The position numbers and the translations under genes were made by a program. 64,000 nucleotides of DNA from an uncultured Sphingomonas sp. GTDB lineage: Bacteria; Pseudomonadota; Alphaproteobacteria; Sphingomonadales; Sphingomonadaceae. Location: contig NZ_CAJXWX010000013.1 in NCBI RefSeq assembly GCF_913062585.1, forward strand, positions 38,408 through 102,407, read 5' to 3'. How positions within the stretch are numbered: position 1 is the stretch's first letter; each line of letters opens with the position of its first letter. Below are positions 27,773-38,061 of this stretch, one piece after another. Below the pieces are notes generated by a model that saw only the letters and a list, made by a program, of their open reading frames with translations, did not search any database and was not told where the DNA came from.

Positions 27773-30217
27773 ATGTCCTTGACCCTCGCGCTTGTCCTGG
27801 CCGCCCAGGCCACCACGCCGCCGACCGATCCGCAGGCGACGTCGGTCGTAACCGCACCGGCTGCCCAGCAGAACCGTGCCGAAGGACGGCTGGGCACCGC
27901 GCAGCAGGGTGGGGGCGATGTCGTCGTCACCGCGCGCCGCCGGGCCGAGACGATCCAGAGCGTGCCCATCGCCATGTCGGTGATCGGCGGCACCGCGCTG
28001 GCCGAGACGGGGACATACAATGTCAACCGGCTGACCCAGATCCAGCCCACGCTGCAATTCTACTCGACCAACCCGCGCAACTCGGCGGCGAATATCCGCG
28101 GGCTCGGCGCGCCGTTCGGGCTGACTAATGACGGGATCGAGCAGGGCGTCGGCATCTATGTCGATCAGGTCTATTACAGCCGCATCGCCTCGGCGACGTT
28201 CGACTTTACCGATACCGAGCGGATCGAGGTGCTGCGTGGGCCGCAGGGTACGCTCTATGGCAAGAACACCACGGCGGGCGCGATCAACATCATCACCCGC
28301 CCGCCCAGCTTCACGCCCGAGGCGCGGGTTGAGCTAAGCGCAGGCAATTACGACTTTTTCCAGGCCAAGGCGTCGGTGTCCGGCCCGCTGGTCGACGACA
28401 AGGTCGCGGTGCGGCTGTCGACGTCGATTACTACGCGGCGCGGGACCATCTGGAACACGCGCCAGCAGGAATGGCAGAACAGCCAGGACAATCTGTCGCT
28501 GCGCAGCCAGTTTCTGTGGCACGCCACGCCGACGCTCGACCTGACACTGTCGGGCGATTATGCGCGGCAGAACCCCAATTGCTGCGTCCAATATTATGCG
28601 CGGGTGGGCGCGACGCAGCGGCCGCTCATCCGGCAATATGCGGCGCTGGCGGCGGCGCAGGGTTATGCCGTTCCCTCGACCAACGCCTTCGACCGGCTGA
28701 CCGATGTCGACACCGATCTGCGCGCCAAGCAGGAATTGGGCGGGCTGTCGCTGGTCGCGAATTGGGATGTCGGATCGGCGACGCTGACCAGTGTGTCGGC
28801 TTGGCGGTTCTGGCACTGGGATCCGTCGAATGATCGCGATTTCATCGGCCTGCCGATCACGACCGTTTCGGCCAATCCGTCGCAGCAGAGCCAGGTGACG
28901 CAGGAGATCCGCATTGCGTCGAACGGCAAGCGGACGCTCGATTATGTGCTGGGCGCCTTTTATTTCTGGCAGTCGATCGACACGCAAGGCTTGCAGGTGC
29001 AGGGCCCGGCGGCGAGCGCCTTCCTGCTTAATCCGACCAGCACGGGCGGGCGCAATCCGGCGACGCTGAACGGCCTGACCGCGCGCAACACGATCGGCTT
29101 CACCAATACCTCGGCGGCGCTGTTCGGCAAGCTGACCTGGCATGTCGACGACCGCCTGTCGGTGTCGCCGGGGCTGCGGTTGAATTACGACCGCAAGGAC
29201 GGCTCCTATGTCTCGGTCGTGACCAATGGCGCAGGCTCGACCAGCCTGACCAGCGACCAGCGCGGGGTGCTCGCGCCGCAGAATTACACGCCCTCCTTCA
29301 CCAACTGGAACCTGTCGGGCGACCTGACCGTCGCATACGAGTTCAACCCGAACGTCCATTATTATGCGACCTATGCGCGGAGCTATAAGTCGGGTGGCAT
29401 CAACCTGTCCGGCCTGCCGCTCGACGGGCAGAACAATCCGATCCTCGCCACGCAGACCGTGCGGCCCGAAAAGGTGAATCATTTCGAACTTGGCCTGAAG
29501 ACCCAGTTCGCCGACCGCCGCGCGACGGTGAACATCGCGGGCTTCTGGACAGAGATCGGCGATTATCAGGCGACGGTGAACAATCTTCAGGTCAACGTCC
29601 TGCGTGGATACCTGGCCAATGCGGGCCGGGTGCGGACGCGTGGGATCGAGATCGACTCGGCCTTCCGCCCGACCGAGCGGTTCAACGTCTATGCGAACGG
29701 CGCCTTCACCGATGCGCGCTATACCCGTTTCACCAACGCGCCGTGCCCGCCCGAGCTGTCGGGCGGCACCGCGCTGCCGGTGGTGAACGGCCAGATCGTG
29801 GGTACCCCTGCGGCGGCGGGGACGCCGGGCAATTCGCTGCCCTATTGCAATATCTCGGGCCAATGGCTGCCGGGCGTTTCGCGCTGGGCCTTTTCTTACG
29901 GTGCCGAATATGACCTGCCCGCGACCGTGGCAGGGACGGAGGGGCAATTCTATCTAGGCTATGACGGCAGCTATCGGTCGAAATTCTCGTCCAATCCGTC
30001 GCGATCGGCCTATACCGACATCAACGGCTACAGCCTGTCGAACGTGCGTGCGGGGTTCAAGGCGCCGGGCAGCTGGAACGCGTTCGTCTGGGTCCGCAAC
30101 CTGTTCGATCACAATTATTACGAGCTGTTGGCGACGCAGTCGGGGTCGACCGGGCTGATCGTGGGCCAGCCGGGTGATCCGCGGACCTATGGGTTCACGA
30201 TTTCCAAGTCGTTCTGA
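27773..30217 (+). CDS. TonB-dependent outer-membrane receptor
   Basis: Energy-coupled outer-membrane importer, 814 aa from ATG 27773 (GGGGAG Shine-Dalgarno 6 nt upstream; an ATG at 27743 is less likely). Signal peptide, TonB-box-like GDVVVTARRR, plug domain (IRGLGAPFGL, ERIEVLRGPQGTLYGKNTTAGAINIITRPP) and a beta barrel ending in the aromatic C-terminus TYGFTISKSF. The ligand is unknown; the plug pattern is of the common sphingomonad class. Shares its upstream region with heat-inducible hsp20, but no coupling is evident. Confidence 0.95.
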   Translation: MSLTLALVLAAQATTPPTDPQATSVVTAPAAQQNRAEGRLGTAQQGGGDVVVTARRRAETIQSVPIAMSVIGGTALAETGTYNVNRLTQIQPTLQFYSTNPRNSAANIRGLGAPFGLTNDGIEQGVGIYVDQVYYSRIASATFDFTDTERIEVLRGPQGTLYGKNTTAGAINIITRPPSFTPEARVELSAGNYDFFQAKASVSGPLVDDKVAVRLSTSITTRRGTIWNTRQQEWQNSQDNLSLRSQFLWHATPTLDLTLSGDYARQNPNCCVQYYARVGATQRPLIRQYAALAAAQGYAVPSTNAFDRLTDVDTDLRAKQELGGLSLVANWDVGSATLTSVSAWRFWHWDPSNDRDFIGLPITTVSANPSQQSQVTQEIRIASNGKRTLDYVLGAFYFWQSIDTQGLQVQGPAASAFLLNPTSTGGRNPATLNGLTARNTIGFTNTSAALFGKLTWHVDDRLSVSPGLRLNYDRKDGSYVSVVTNGAGSTSLTSDQRGVLAPQNYTPSFTNWNLSGDLTVAYEFNPNVHYYATYARSYKSGGINLSGLPLDGQNNPILATQTVRPEKVNHFELGLKTQFADRRATVNIAGFWTEIGDYQATVNNLQVNVLRGYLANAGRVRTRGIEIDSAFRPTERFNVYANGAFTDARYTRFTNAPCPPELSGGTALPVVNGQIVGTPAAAGTPGNSLPYCNISGQWLPGVSRWAFSYGAEYDLPATVAGTEGQFYLGYDGSYRSKFSSNPSRSAYTDINGYSLSNVRAGFKAPGSWNAFVWVRNLFDHNYYELLATQSGSTGLIVGQPGDPRTYGFTISKSF

Positions 30218-30770
30218 TGCGGGCGCCAGCCCGGTGGTGGTGGGGCATGCCGCCGTCTGGCGAATCCCATGATTCGTCCACATTCGGTTCATCTTGATCT
30301 GGTATAGCGACAGTCCCGTGAACGGGCGCCGGGCCGGCATCTGGAGACGGAGTCTGGAAGCTCCCCGTTTCCTCGTCGGTTCCGGCGGCATTTTCCGAGG
30401 GAGGGCATGGCGCCACGGCTGAAATGACAAACGCCCGGATCGTTTCCGATCCGGGCGCCTGCGTGACGATCGCTCGTCAGCCCCCTTTTCCCGCTCCCGC
30501 ATCAACCTCGTTGGGTGAGCGTTGGAGCAATCCCCGAACCACGGCCGTTGCTGCCTGTGTCTCAGTGAGAGTGTGTTACGGTACGGCAGGGCGGCTTGTC
30601 ATCCCTCTTGCGGCATCCGCGCTACGATTGCCGCGCTTGTGTGGCGTGCGGGCAACAATTGCCGGAGTCGGCCGTTTTGCCGCCGGCTTCGGGCACGGCA
30701 TTGCCAGCGTCCGGTGCCGCCCGTACAGCCGCTGGGCTACTCAGTTTCTCCATGGATCGATCGGACCTGC
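30218..30770. other. 550-bp gene-free gap with perfect hairpin
   Basis: No convincing frame: candidates here are Arg/Pro/Cys-rich shadows. It contains an 11-base perfect hairpin CGCCCGGATCG-TTTC-CGATCCGGGCG at 30432-30457. A T-rich run follows it only on the minus strand (TTTGTCATTT), so it would terminate leftward transcription. A gcatccgc/gttatc-like A+T-richer section at 30595-30665 lies upstream of lolC and probably carries its promoter. Confidence 0.45.
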
Positions 30771-32021
30771 ATGATCCTGTCTCGTTATGAACGGATGATC
30801 GCCCGGCGCTATCTGCTGCCGGGCAAGGGGGAGGCGTTCATCTTCCTGGTCGCTTCGATCAGCCTGGTCGCGGTGATGCTGGGCGTCGCCGCGCTGGTGA
30901 TCGTCATGAGCGTGATGAACGGCTTTCGCGCCGAGCTGTTCGACAAGATCGTCGGGCTGAACGGCCATGCGGTGGTGCAGGGCGTCGGCGGTCGTCTGCC
31001 CGACTGGCGCGACATCGTGCGTGAGGCCAGGGCGACGCCCGGCGTGACCAGCGCGGTGCCGATGATCGAACAGCCGCTGATGTCCAGCTATAATGGCCGG
31101 GTCGAGGCGGTGCTGGTGCGCGGTATGCGCGTCGCCGATATTCGCGGCAATTCGGCCATCGGGTCGAAGATCGTCATGGGCGGCCTGAACAGCATCACGC
31201 CGGGCAGCGGCCGCATCGCGATCGGCAGCCGCCTGGCCGAGGCGCTGGGCGCGAGCGTGGGTTCGGAAATTTCGCTGATCAGCCCGCAGGGGCAGACGAC
31301 CCCCTTCGGCACGGTGCCGCGCATCGTCAGCTATACGGTGGGCGCGATCTTCGAGATCGGGGTGTACGACTATGACAAGGCGTACGTCATCATGCCCATC
31401 GAGGATGCGCAGACGCTTCTCCTGATGGGCGATACGGTCGGCATGGTCGAGATCCAGACGGTCGACGCCGACCGGGTCGGTCAGATCCTGGCGCCGCTGG
31501 CCGACAAGCTGGGCGGGCGCGCGGTGATCGCCGACTGGCGGACGATGAACGCGCAGCTTTTCGAGGCGCTGGCGGTCGAGCGGGTGGCGATGTTCACCGT
31601 GCTGTCGATCATCATCCTGGTCGCGGTGTTCAACATCCTATCCTCCCTCATCATGCTGGTCCGCGCCAAGACGCGCGACATCGCGATCCTGCGCACGATG
31701 GGCGCGACGCGCGGCGGGCTGATGCGCATCTTCATGACGGTGGGTACGACGATCGGCGCGTTGGGCACGGTCGCGGGGCTGGGGCTGGGCGCGGTGTTCC
31801 TGTTCTACCGCCAGGGCGTGGTGAACTTCGTCCAGTTCGTGACGGGGCAGAATCTGTGGGATCCCTCGATCCGCTATCTGACCGAGCTGCCATCCAAGAC
31901 CGATCCGGTCGAAGTCATCGTGATCGCGTCGATGGCGCTCGTCTTTTCCTTCCTCGCCACGCTCTACCCCGCCTGGAAGGCGGCGAGCACGGACCCGGTT
32001 CAGGTGCTGCGCTATGAATGA
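30771..32021 (+). CDS. lolC: lipoprotein-releasing ABC transporter permease LolC/LolE
   Basis: Inner-membrane permease that extracts lipoproteins for transfer to LolA. 416 aa from ATG 30771 ([23 protein letters not shown]); the frame extension to 30522 is not family-like. One membrane helix (about residues 24-50), a periplasmic MacB-like domain, then three C-terminal helices with the FtsX signature ([31 protein letters not shown]). Only one permease gene is seen next to lolD, so it may act as a homodimer. lolC versus lolE naming is arbitrary. Confidence 0.93.
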   Translation: MILSRYERMIARRYLLPGKGEAFIFLVASISLVAVMLGVAALVIVMSVMNGFRAELFDKIVGLNGHAVVQGVGGRLPDWRDIVREARATPGVTSAVPMIEQPLMSSYNGRVEAVLVRGMRVADIRGNSAIGSKIVMGGLNSITPGSGRIAIGSRLAEALGASVGSEISLISPQGQTTPFGTVPRIVSYTVGAIFEIGVYDYDKAYVIMPIEDAQTLLLMGDTVGMVEIQTVDADRVGQILAPLADKLGGRAVIADWRTMNAQLFEALAVERVAMFTVLSIIILVAVFNILSSLIMLVRAKTRDIAILRTMGATRGGLMRIFMTVGTTIGALGTVAGLGLGAVFLFYRQGVVNFVQFVTGQNLWDPSIRYLTELPSKTDPVEVIVIASMALVFSFLATLYPAWKAASTDPVQVLRYE

Positions 32022-32733
32022 CCCGATCATCCGCATGGGTACCGTGATCGAGCCGCGCGCGGCCCAGCCGGTGCTGGAGACGCGCGAGCTGTCGCGCAGT
32101 TTCACGCAAGGCGGGCAGACGATCGAAGTGCTGCGCGGCGTCGACCTGGCCATCGCGCCCGGTGAGATCGTGGCGCTGCTGGGGCCGTCGGGTTCGGGCA
32201 AGTCGACCCTGCTGCAAGCGGTCGGCCTGCTGGAGGGGGGCTTTTCCGGCTCGATCCGGATCGCGGGCGAGGAGGTGTCGAAGCTCGACGCGCATGGCCG
32301 CACCGTGGCGCGGCGCGACTATCTGGGCTTCGTGTACCAGTTCCATCATCTGCTGCCCGACTTCAACGCGACCGAGAATGTCGTCCTGCCGCAGCTGGTG
32401 AAGGGCAAGCTGTCCGGCGAAGCCGAGACGCGGGCGAAGGGACTGCTGACCGCGCTCGGCCTGGGCCACCGGTTGACCCATCGCCCCAGCCAGCTGTCGG
32501 GCGGCGAGCAGCAGCGTGTAGCGGTTGCCCGCGCGCTCGCCAACCAGCCGCCCCTGGTGCTGGCGGACGAGCCGACCGGCAATCTGGACGAACATACCTC
32601 GGAGGTGGTGCTGGCCGAGTTCCTGCGGCTGGTGCGCGGCGAGGGCTCGGCGGCGTTGATCGCGACGCATAACGAGCGGCTGGCGATGAAGATGGACCGC
32701 ATCGTCCGGCTGCATGAAGGGCGCCTGCAATGA
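32014..32733 (+). CDS. lolD: lipoprotein-releasing ABC transporter ATPase LolD
   Basis: ATPase partner of LolC/E. 239 aa with Walker [10 protein letters not shown], signature LSGGEQQRV, Walker [13 protein letters not shown] and the switch His in IATHNERLA. The start overlaps the lolC end by 8 nt, so it is translationally coupled. The stop overlaps the next gene by 4 nt. Confidence 0.96.
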   Translation: MNDPIIRMGTVIEPRAAQPVLETRELSRSFTQGGQTIEVLRGVDLAIAPGEIVALLGPSGSGKSTLLQAVGLLEGGFSGSIRIAGEEVSKLDAHGRTVARRDYLGFVYQFHHLLPDFNATENVVLPQLVKGKLSGEAETRAKGLLTALGLGHRLTHRPSQLSGGEQQRVAVARALANQPPLVLADEPTGNLDEHTSEVVLAEFLRLVRGEGSAALIATHNERLAMKMDRIVRLHEGRLQ

Positions 32734-33323
32734 GCGTCTGGACCGAGACGCCCGTGCTGACCGGTCGCCATGTCACGCTTCGCCCGTTCAGGGAGGACGA
32801 CCTGCCCGCGCTGGTCGAGGCGGCGCGCGAGGGCGATCTCTGGAACATCTTCTACGCCAATGTGTCGATGATGAAGGTGCCCGAGCGTTGGCTGGCGGCG
32901 GCGCTGAAGGAGCGGGATGTCGGCCGTGCGCTGCTCTTCACGGTCGAGACGCCGGGCGGCGAGGTGGTCGGTACGACGCGCTATATGCGGATCGCGCCGC
33001 AGCATCGGCGGCTGGAAATCGGCGGCACCTTCTATGCCACCCGCGTCCAGCGGACCGGCGTGAATACCGAGGCGAAGCGGATGCTGCTCGCATATGCCTT
33101 TGAGGTGATGAAGACGCAGGCGGTCCAGATCCGCACCGACGCACTCAACAAGCGCAGCCAGGCCGCCATCGAACGGCTGGGCGCGAAGAAGGACGGCGTG
33201 CTGCGCGGGCATCAGGTGATGGCCGATGGGCGCATCCGCGACAGCGTCGTCTATTCGATCATCGACCGCGAATGGCCGGGCGTTCGCGCCAATCTCGACT
33301 ATCTGCTGGGGAAACACGCATGA
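32730..33323 (+). CDS. GNAT-family N-acetyltransferase (RimJ/RimL-like)
   Basis: 197 aa. N-terminal [24 protein letters not shown] and the central [39 protein letters not shown] (strand 4 plus acetyl-CoA loop variant) place it with RimJ/RimL-like acetyltransferases. The family sequence [27 protein letters not shown] is typical. Substrate unknown. ATGA overlaps on both sides, with lolD and the glutathione peroxidase. Confidence 0.9.
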   Translation: MSVWTETPVLTGRHVTLRPFREDDLPALVEAAREGDLWNIFYANVSMMKVPERWLAAALKERDVGRALLFTVETPGGEVVGTTRYMRIAPQHRRLEIGGTFYATRVQRTGVNTEAKRMLLAYAFEVMKTQAVQIRTDALNKRSQAAIERLGAKKDGVLRGHQVMADGRIRDSVVYSIIDREWPGVRANLDYLLGKHA

Positions 33324-33799
33324 GCGGTATCGCGGATTTCACCGTCGCGGCGGCGGATGGCGCGCCGGTCGACCTGGGCGGCTATGCGGGCCGGGTGCTC
33401 CTGATCGTCAACACGGCGTCCAAATGCGGCTTCACCCCGCAATATGAGGGGCTGGAGGCGCTCCACCGCCGCTACGAGGCGCAGGGGCTGACGGTGATCG
33501 GTTTCCCCTGCAACCAGTTCGGTGCGCAGGAGCCGGGCGATGCGATAGAAATCGCGAATTTCTGTTCGCTGACCTATGACGTGACCTTTCCGGTGATGGC
33601 GAAGGTCGAGGTCAATGGCGACGGCGCCGATCCCCTGTTCCAGTGGCTGAAAGCGCAGGCGCCGGGCGTGTTGGGGACCAAGGCGATCAAGTGGAACTTT
33701 ACTAAATTCCTGGTGGATCGTTCGGGTAAGGTGGTCGGCCGCTACGCCCCGACCACCGAGCCGGAGGATCTGGCGAAGGATATAGAGGGGCTGCTGTAA
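33320..33799 (+). CDS. glutathione peroxidase (Cys type)
   Basis: Thiol peroxidase, 159 aa starting [14 protein letters not shown]; a longer frame to 33272 overlaps the acetyltransferase. The peroxidatic Cys36 lies in NTASKCGFTPQY, with FPCNQFGAQEPGD (Gln70, resolving Cys64) and KWNFTKFLVDR (Trp, Asn). Probably uses thioredoxin rather than glutathione, as most bacterial Cys forms do. ATGA-coupled to the upstream gene. Confidence 0.93.
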   Translation: MSGIADFTVAAADGAPVDLGGYAGRVLLIVNTASKCGFTPQYEGLEALHRRYEAQGLTVIGFPCNQFGAQEPGDAIEIANFCSLTYDVTFPVMAKVEVNGDGADPLFQWLKAQAPGVLGTKAIKWNFTKFLVDRSGKVVGRYAPTTEPEDLAKDIEGLL

Positions 33800-33806
33800 C
33801 CCCATC

Positions 33807-33848
33807 TTCGCTCAGGCCGCCCGTTCAGCCTGAGCGAAGTCGAAGGCC
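33807..33848. repeat. 28-bp REP-like unit, copy 3, with its own hairpin
   Basis: The consensus unit occupies 33821-33848. An upstream CTTCGCTCAGG (33807-33817) pairs perfectly with CCTGAGCGAAG inside the unit, giving an 11-base stem. Located between the convergent peroxidase and hdeD genes, where it may act as a two-way terminator. Confidence 0.85.
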
Positions 33849-33860
33849 ACTCGACCGACT

Positions 33861-34427
33861 TCAAAGTGCGAACGCACTCGCCCCCTTCTTATGATCCAGC
33901 GCCGAGGCAATGGCGGTGATCCCGCCGAACAGGAAGCTGAGCCCCAGGATATAACCCGGCAGCGTCATCGCGCTCCACGGCAGCGTCGCGAGCACGAAGA
34001 CCGCCAGGATGATGTTAAGCACGCCGAGCGCGATCATCCAGCCGCGCCGCCGCCGGATCCGGGTGCCGAGCACGATCTCAAGGACGCCGCGAAGGCCCAG
34101 CCACACCGCGACCAGCAGCGTGATCGAGATCGCCCCCGTCGCGGGCTCGAAGGCCATGATCAGGCCGATGACCAGCGACAGGATGCCGAACCCGCTGGCA
34201 TAGCCGCGTCCTTCATGCCCTTTGCCAAAAATGCCCGCGCCGATCGACACCAGGCCGGAGGCGATGAAGAAGGCCCCGATCACCAGCGTCGCGGCGAGCG
34301 TGGCGGGCACGGGGAAGAGAAACGCGGCCAACCCGAGCAGCGCCGACAGCACGCCATATGCCAGAATCCAGCCCCAGCCCGCACCCGGGCGGAATGCTGT
34401 GCCAAAGCCACGGTCCATATCGGTCAT
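33861..34427 (-). CDS. HdeD-family membrane protein
   Basis: 188 aa from ATG 34427; the longer frame to 34661 runs into dnaE. Six hydrophobic helices in three hairpin pairs (for example WILAYGVLSALLGLAAFLFP, LAATLVIGAFFIASGLVSI, LLVAVWLGLRGVLEIVLG). This is the HdeD/DUF308 pattern linked to acid stress in E. coli. Function here is not known. Convergent with the peroxidase and divergent from dnaE. Confidence 0.85.
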   Translation of the reverse strand: MTDMDRGFGTAFRPGAGWGWILAYGVLSALLGLAAFLFPVPATLAATLVIGAFFIASGLVSIGAGIFGKGHEGRGYASGFGILSLVIGLIMAFEPATGAISITLLVAVWLGLRGVLEIVLGTRIRRRRGWMIALGVLNIILAVFVLATLPWSAMTLPGYILGLSFLFGGITAIASALDHKKGASAFAL

Positions 34428-34530
34428 CGTCTCTGTCCTGCGCTCGGGTGATCCTTCTGTAGGCGTAACGGATCGCCTTGCGCCGGGTTCCGCTCTGGTC
34501 GAATCACGCACGAGCGGGTAGGGGTGGGCG

Positions 34531-37500
34531 ATGCATTCCGGATATGTGCCGCTCCGCATTTTTTCCTCCTTCACGATGCTCGACGGCGCGATCGATCCCA
34601 AGGCGATTGCGGCGCAGGCCAAGGCGAACGCCTTTCCCGCCGCCGGGCTGACCGACCGCAACGGGCTTTACGCCGCGATGGCCTTTTCGGACGCCGCGAA
34701 GAAGGCGGGGGTGCAGCCGATCATTGGCACGATGCTGGGCGTCGCGCGGCCCGACATGCCAGAAAATGTCGGCGCGGTGGTCGACTGGGTCGCGCTTTAT
34801 GCGCAGGATGTGACCGGCTATGACAATCTGTGCGCGCTTGTGTCGGCGGCGCATCTTGACCGGCCGATCGAGCTGGCCGCGCATGTCGGCTTCGACACGC
34901 TGGAGAAATTCAGCACCGGCCTGATCGCGCTGACGGCGGGCGGCGAGGGCGGCATCGCGCGGCTGTTCGCGGAGGGCCAGCCGGACCGCGCAAAAGCCTA
35001 TGCCGACCGGCTTCAGGCGATCTTCGGCGATCGGCTCTATGTCGAACTCGCGCGCCGCGACGATCCCATCGAGATGGCGGCCGAGCAGGAGCTGATCGAC
35101 CTGGCCTATGACCGCGACCTGCCTTTGGTCGCGACCAATCCCTGCTGTTTCGCCGATAGCGGGTTCCGCGACGCGCATGACGCCATGTTGTGCATCGCCA
35201 ATTCGACCTATGTCGAAATGGACGATCGGCCCAAGAGCAGCCCCGAAGCGTGGCTGAAGCCCGCCGAGGTGATGAAGCAGCTGTTCGCCGACCTGCCCGA
35301 GGCGATCGACAATACGCTGGTCGTGGCGCAGCGGTGTGCGGTGATGGCCCCGTGGCGCAAGCCGATCCTGCCCAGCCTGGCGGGCGACCGTGAGGGCGAG
35401 GCGGCGATGCTCCGCCGCGACGCGACCGCCGGGCTCGACGCCCGCCTCGACCGTATCGCCGAACTGGAGGGCGAAGGCGAACCCGGCTGGCGCGAGGCCT
35501 ATCACGAGCGGCTGACGTTCGAGGTCGATATCATCATCCAGATGGGCTTCCCCGGTTACTTCCTGATCGTCGCCGACTTCATCAAATGGGCCAAGGATCA
35601 CGATATTCCCGTCGGTCCGGGCCGTGGTTCGGGCGCGGGCTCGGTCGTCGCCTGGGCGCTGACCATCACCGATCTCGATCCGCTGAAACTGGGCCTGCTG
35701 TTCGAGCGCTTCCTGAACCCGGAACGCGTGTCGATGCCCGACTTCGACATCGACTTTTGCGAAACCCGGCGTGGCGAGGTCATCCGCTACGTCCAGGAAA
35801 AGTACGGCCGCGATCAGGTCGCACAGATCATCACCTTCGGTAAGCTGAAGGCGCGCGCGGTGCTGAAGGACACCGGCCGCGTGCTGCAGATGAGCTATGG
35901 CCAGGTCGACCGCCTCGCCAAGCTGGTCCCCAACCACCCGACCGACCCGTGGGACCTGAAGCGTGCGCTGAACGGCGTGCCGGAGCTGGCGAAGGAGTAC
36001 GCCAACGACAACCAGGTCCGCCGGTTGCTCGACCTGGCGACCAAGCTAGAGGGCCTGCCGCGCCACTCCTCGACCCACGCCGCCGGTGTGGTGATCGGCG
36101 ACCGGCCGCTGGCGCAGCTGGTCCCGCTCTACCGCGATCCGCGCTCGGATATGCCGGTCACGCAGTTCGACATGAAGTTCGTCGAAGGCGCGGGGCTGGT
36201 GAAGTTCGACTTCCTGGGCCTCAAGACCCTGTCGGTGCTGCAAAAGGCGGTGCAGCTGCTCGCCAAGCGCGGGGTCGAGGTCGATCTCGGCGCTTTGGCC
36301 TGGGACGACGAAGCCACTTACGGCCTGCTCCAAAAGGGCGACACGGTCGGCGTGTTCCAGCTGGAATCGGAAGGGATGCGGCGCACCCTGTCCGCCGTGC
36401 GCCCGACCAATTTCGGCGACATCATCGCGCTCGTGTCGCTGTACCGACCGGGCCCGATGGACAATATCCCCAGCTTCGGTCGCCGCAAGCAGGGCACCGA
36501 GGAGATCATCTACCCGCACGCGCTGCTCGAACAGATCCTGTCCGAAACCTATGGCATTTTTGTCTATCAGGAACAGGTGATGCAGGCCGCCCAGATCCTG
36601 GCGGGCTATTCGCTGGGCGGCGCCGACCTGCTGCGCCGCGCGATGGGCAAGAAGGTGAAGGCGGAGATGGACGCGCAGCGCGCCATCTTCGTGAAGGGCT
36701 GCCAGGAGGTGAATGGCATCCCCGCGCAAAAGGCCAATGAACTGTTCGACTTGATCGACAAGTTCGCCGGCTATGGCTTCAACAAGAGCCACGCGGCGGC
36801 CTATGCGCTGCTCGCCTATCAGACCGCGTGGCTGAAGGCGCATCACCCGCATGAATTCTATGCCGCGTCGATGTGCTACGACATGGCGCTGACCGATAAG
36901 CTGGCAATCTTCGTCGACGATGCGCGCCGCATGGGCGTGACGATGCTGCCGCCCTGCATCAACGCCAGCCAGGCCGAGTTCGATGTCGAGGCGCATGAGG
37001 ATGGCCTCGCCGTCCGCTATGCGCTGGGCGCGCTGAAGTCGGTCGGCGAGGGCGCGATGGAGAAGCTGGTCGTCGAGCGCAATGCGGGCGGTCCCTTCGC
37101 CTCGCTCGATGCGCTGGCCAAACGGGTCGATCCGCGCCTGATGAACAAGCGCCAGTTGGAGACGCTGGCATCCGCGGGCGGGTTCGACGGGATCGAGCCC
37201 AATCGGGCGGGCGTCCATGCCGTAGCCGAGACCATCCTCGCCATCGCCGCGCGCACCCATGAGGGGCGGACCAGCGGGCAGGGTGGGCTATTCGGCGAAA
37301 CCGAGGTGGCGGGCGACGCGATCAAGCTGCCGACCGGCACCCGCTGGACGCTGTCGCAGCGGATGGAGCAGGAGAAGGAGGCGTTCGGCTTCTATTTCTC
37401 TGCGCACCCGGTCGACCGGCATGCGCATATCGCCAAGATGCACGGCGCGCGGACCTATACCTCGCTGACCGAATTGGTGATCCCCGACGACGGCGCACGG

Positions 37501-38019
37501 ATCGGGGCCACCATGGCTGCCCTGGTCGAGGATGCGCGCTGGCGGACCTCCGCGCGCGGCAAGCGCTACATGATGGCGCAGCTATCGGATGCGACGGGGC
37601 AGTTCCTGGCGACTTGTTTCGACGACTCGGTCGCCGCCGATCTAGAAAAGGCGGCGAAGGAAGGCGATTGCGCCCTCATCACCGTCGAGCTGGATCGCCG
37701 TCCGGGCGAGGAAGCGCCGCGCGTCAGCATCAAGCGGGTGCAGCTGTTCGACGGTCTGGCCAGTACGGCCAAGTTCGTGGTCGAGGTGACGGTGACGGAC
37801 AAGGTCGCGTTCAAGGCGCTGCACGCGATGCTGGATCCCTTGCGCAACGGACGCGGCGAAGTCCGTGCGCGGATCAAGGGGGCGGAGGGCGACACGCTGC
37901 TGACGCTCGGCCGCAATTTCCTGCTCGACGCGGAACTGGCGAGCCATATCGAGGATCTGCCGGGCGTGAAGGCCGTGGCGATGAAGTCGTCCGAAGCGCG
38001 ACTGGCGCTGGTCGGATAA
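34531..38019 (+). CDS. dnaE: DNA polymerase III subunit alpha
   Basis: Replicative polymerase, 1162 aa. PHP domain at residues about 1-280 (YVPLRIFSSFTMLDGAI), then the palm with GPGRGSGAGSVVAW and the catalytic aspartates in MPDFDIDFCETRRGEVI, the fingers, a helix-hairpin-helix region, and an OB fold (ARIGATMAALVEDARWRTSARGKRYMMAQLSD). DnaE1 type by length and motif order. Intrinsic PHP His residues were not checked individually. Confidence 0.98.
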   Translation: MHSGYVPLRIFSSFTMLDGAIDPKAIAAQAKANAFPAAGLTDRNGLYAAMAFSDAAKKAGVQPIIGTMLGVARPDMPENVGAVVDWVALYAQDVTGYDNLCALVSAAHLDRPIELAAHVGFDTLEKFSTGLIALTAGGEGGIARLFAEGQPDRAKAYADRLQAIFGDRLYVELARRDDPIEMAAEQELIDLAYDRDLPLVATNPCCFADSGFRDAHDAMLCIANSTYVEMDDRPKSSPEAWLKPAEVMKQLFADLPEAIDNTLVVAQRCAVMAPWRKPILPSLAGDREGEAAMLRRDATAGLDARLDRIAELEGEGEPGWREAYHERLTFEVDIIIQMGFPGYFLIVADFIKWAKDHDIPVGPGRGSGAGSVVAWALTITDLDPLKLGLLFERFLNPERVSMPDFDIDFCETRRGEVIRYVQEKYGRDQVAQIITFGKLKARAVLKDTGRVLQMSYGQVDRLAKLVPNHPTDPWDLKRALNGVPELAKEYANDNQVRRLLDLATKLEGLPRHSSTHAAGVVIGDRPLAQLVPLYRDPRSDMPVTQFDMKFVEGAGLVKFDFLGLKTLSVLQKAVQLLAKRGVEVDLGALAWDDEATYGLLQKGDTVGVFQLESEGMRRTLSAVRPTNFGDIIALVSLYRPGPMDNIPSFGRRKQGTEEIIYPHALLEQILSETYGIFVYQEQVMQAAQILAGYSLGGADLLRRAMGKKVKAEMDAQRAIFVKGCQEVNGIPAQKANELFDLIDKFAGYGFNKSHAAAYALLAYQTAWLKAHHPHEFYAASMCYDMALTDKLAIFVDDARRMGVTMLPPCINASQAEFDVEAHEDGLAVRYALGALKSVGEGAMEKLVVERNAGGPFASLDALAKRVDPRLMNKRQLETLASAGGFDGIEPNRAGVHAVAETILAIAARTHEGRTSGQGGLFGETEVAGDAIKLPTGTRWTLSQRMEQEKEAFGFYFSAHPVDRHAHIAKMHGARTYTSLTELVIPDDGARIGATMAALVEDARWRTSARGKRYMMAQLSDATGQFLATCFDDSVAADLEKAAKEGDCALITVELDRRPGEEAPRVSIKRVQLFDGLASTAKFVVEVTVTDKVAFKALHAMLDPLRNGRGEVRARIKGAEGDTLLTLGRNFLLDAELASHIEDLPGVKAVAMKSSEARLALVG

Positions 38020-38022
38020 ATT

Positions 38023-38050
38023 CTCCACCCCGGCCTTGGCCGGGGTGGAG
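38023..38050. other. perfect hairpin downstream of dnaE
   Basis: CTCCACCCCGGC / GCCGGGGTGGAG, a 12-base perfect stem with a CTTG loop, without a U-tract. It sits between the convergent ends of dnaE and the 44-aa gene and could stall both transcripts or stabilise 3' ends. Confidence 0.6.
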
Positions 38051-38061
38051 GCGGCGGCTGG

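Noticed and set aside
30424..30774. 116-aa plus-strand frame upstream of lolC
   Set aside because: Runs through the perfect hairpin and repeats Arg/Val/Ala-rich shadow composition; no signal or ribosome site.
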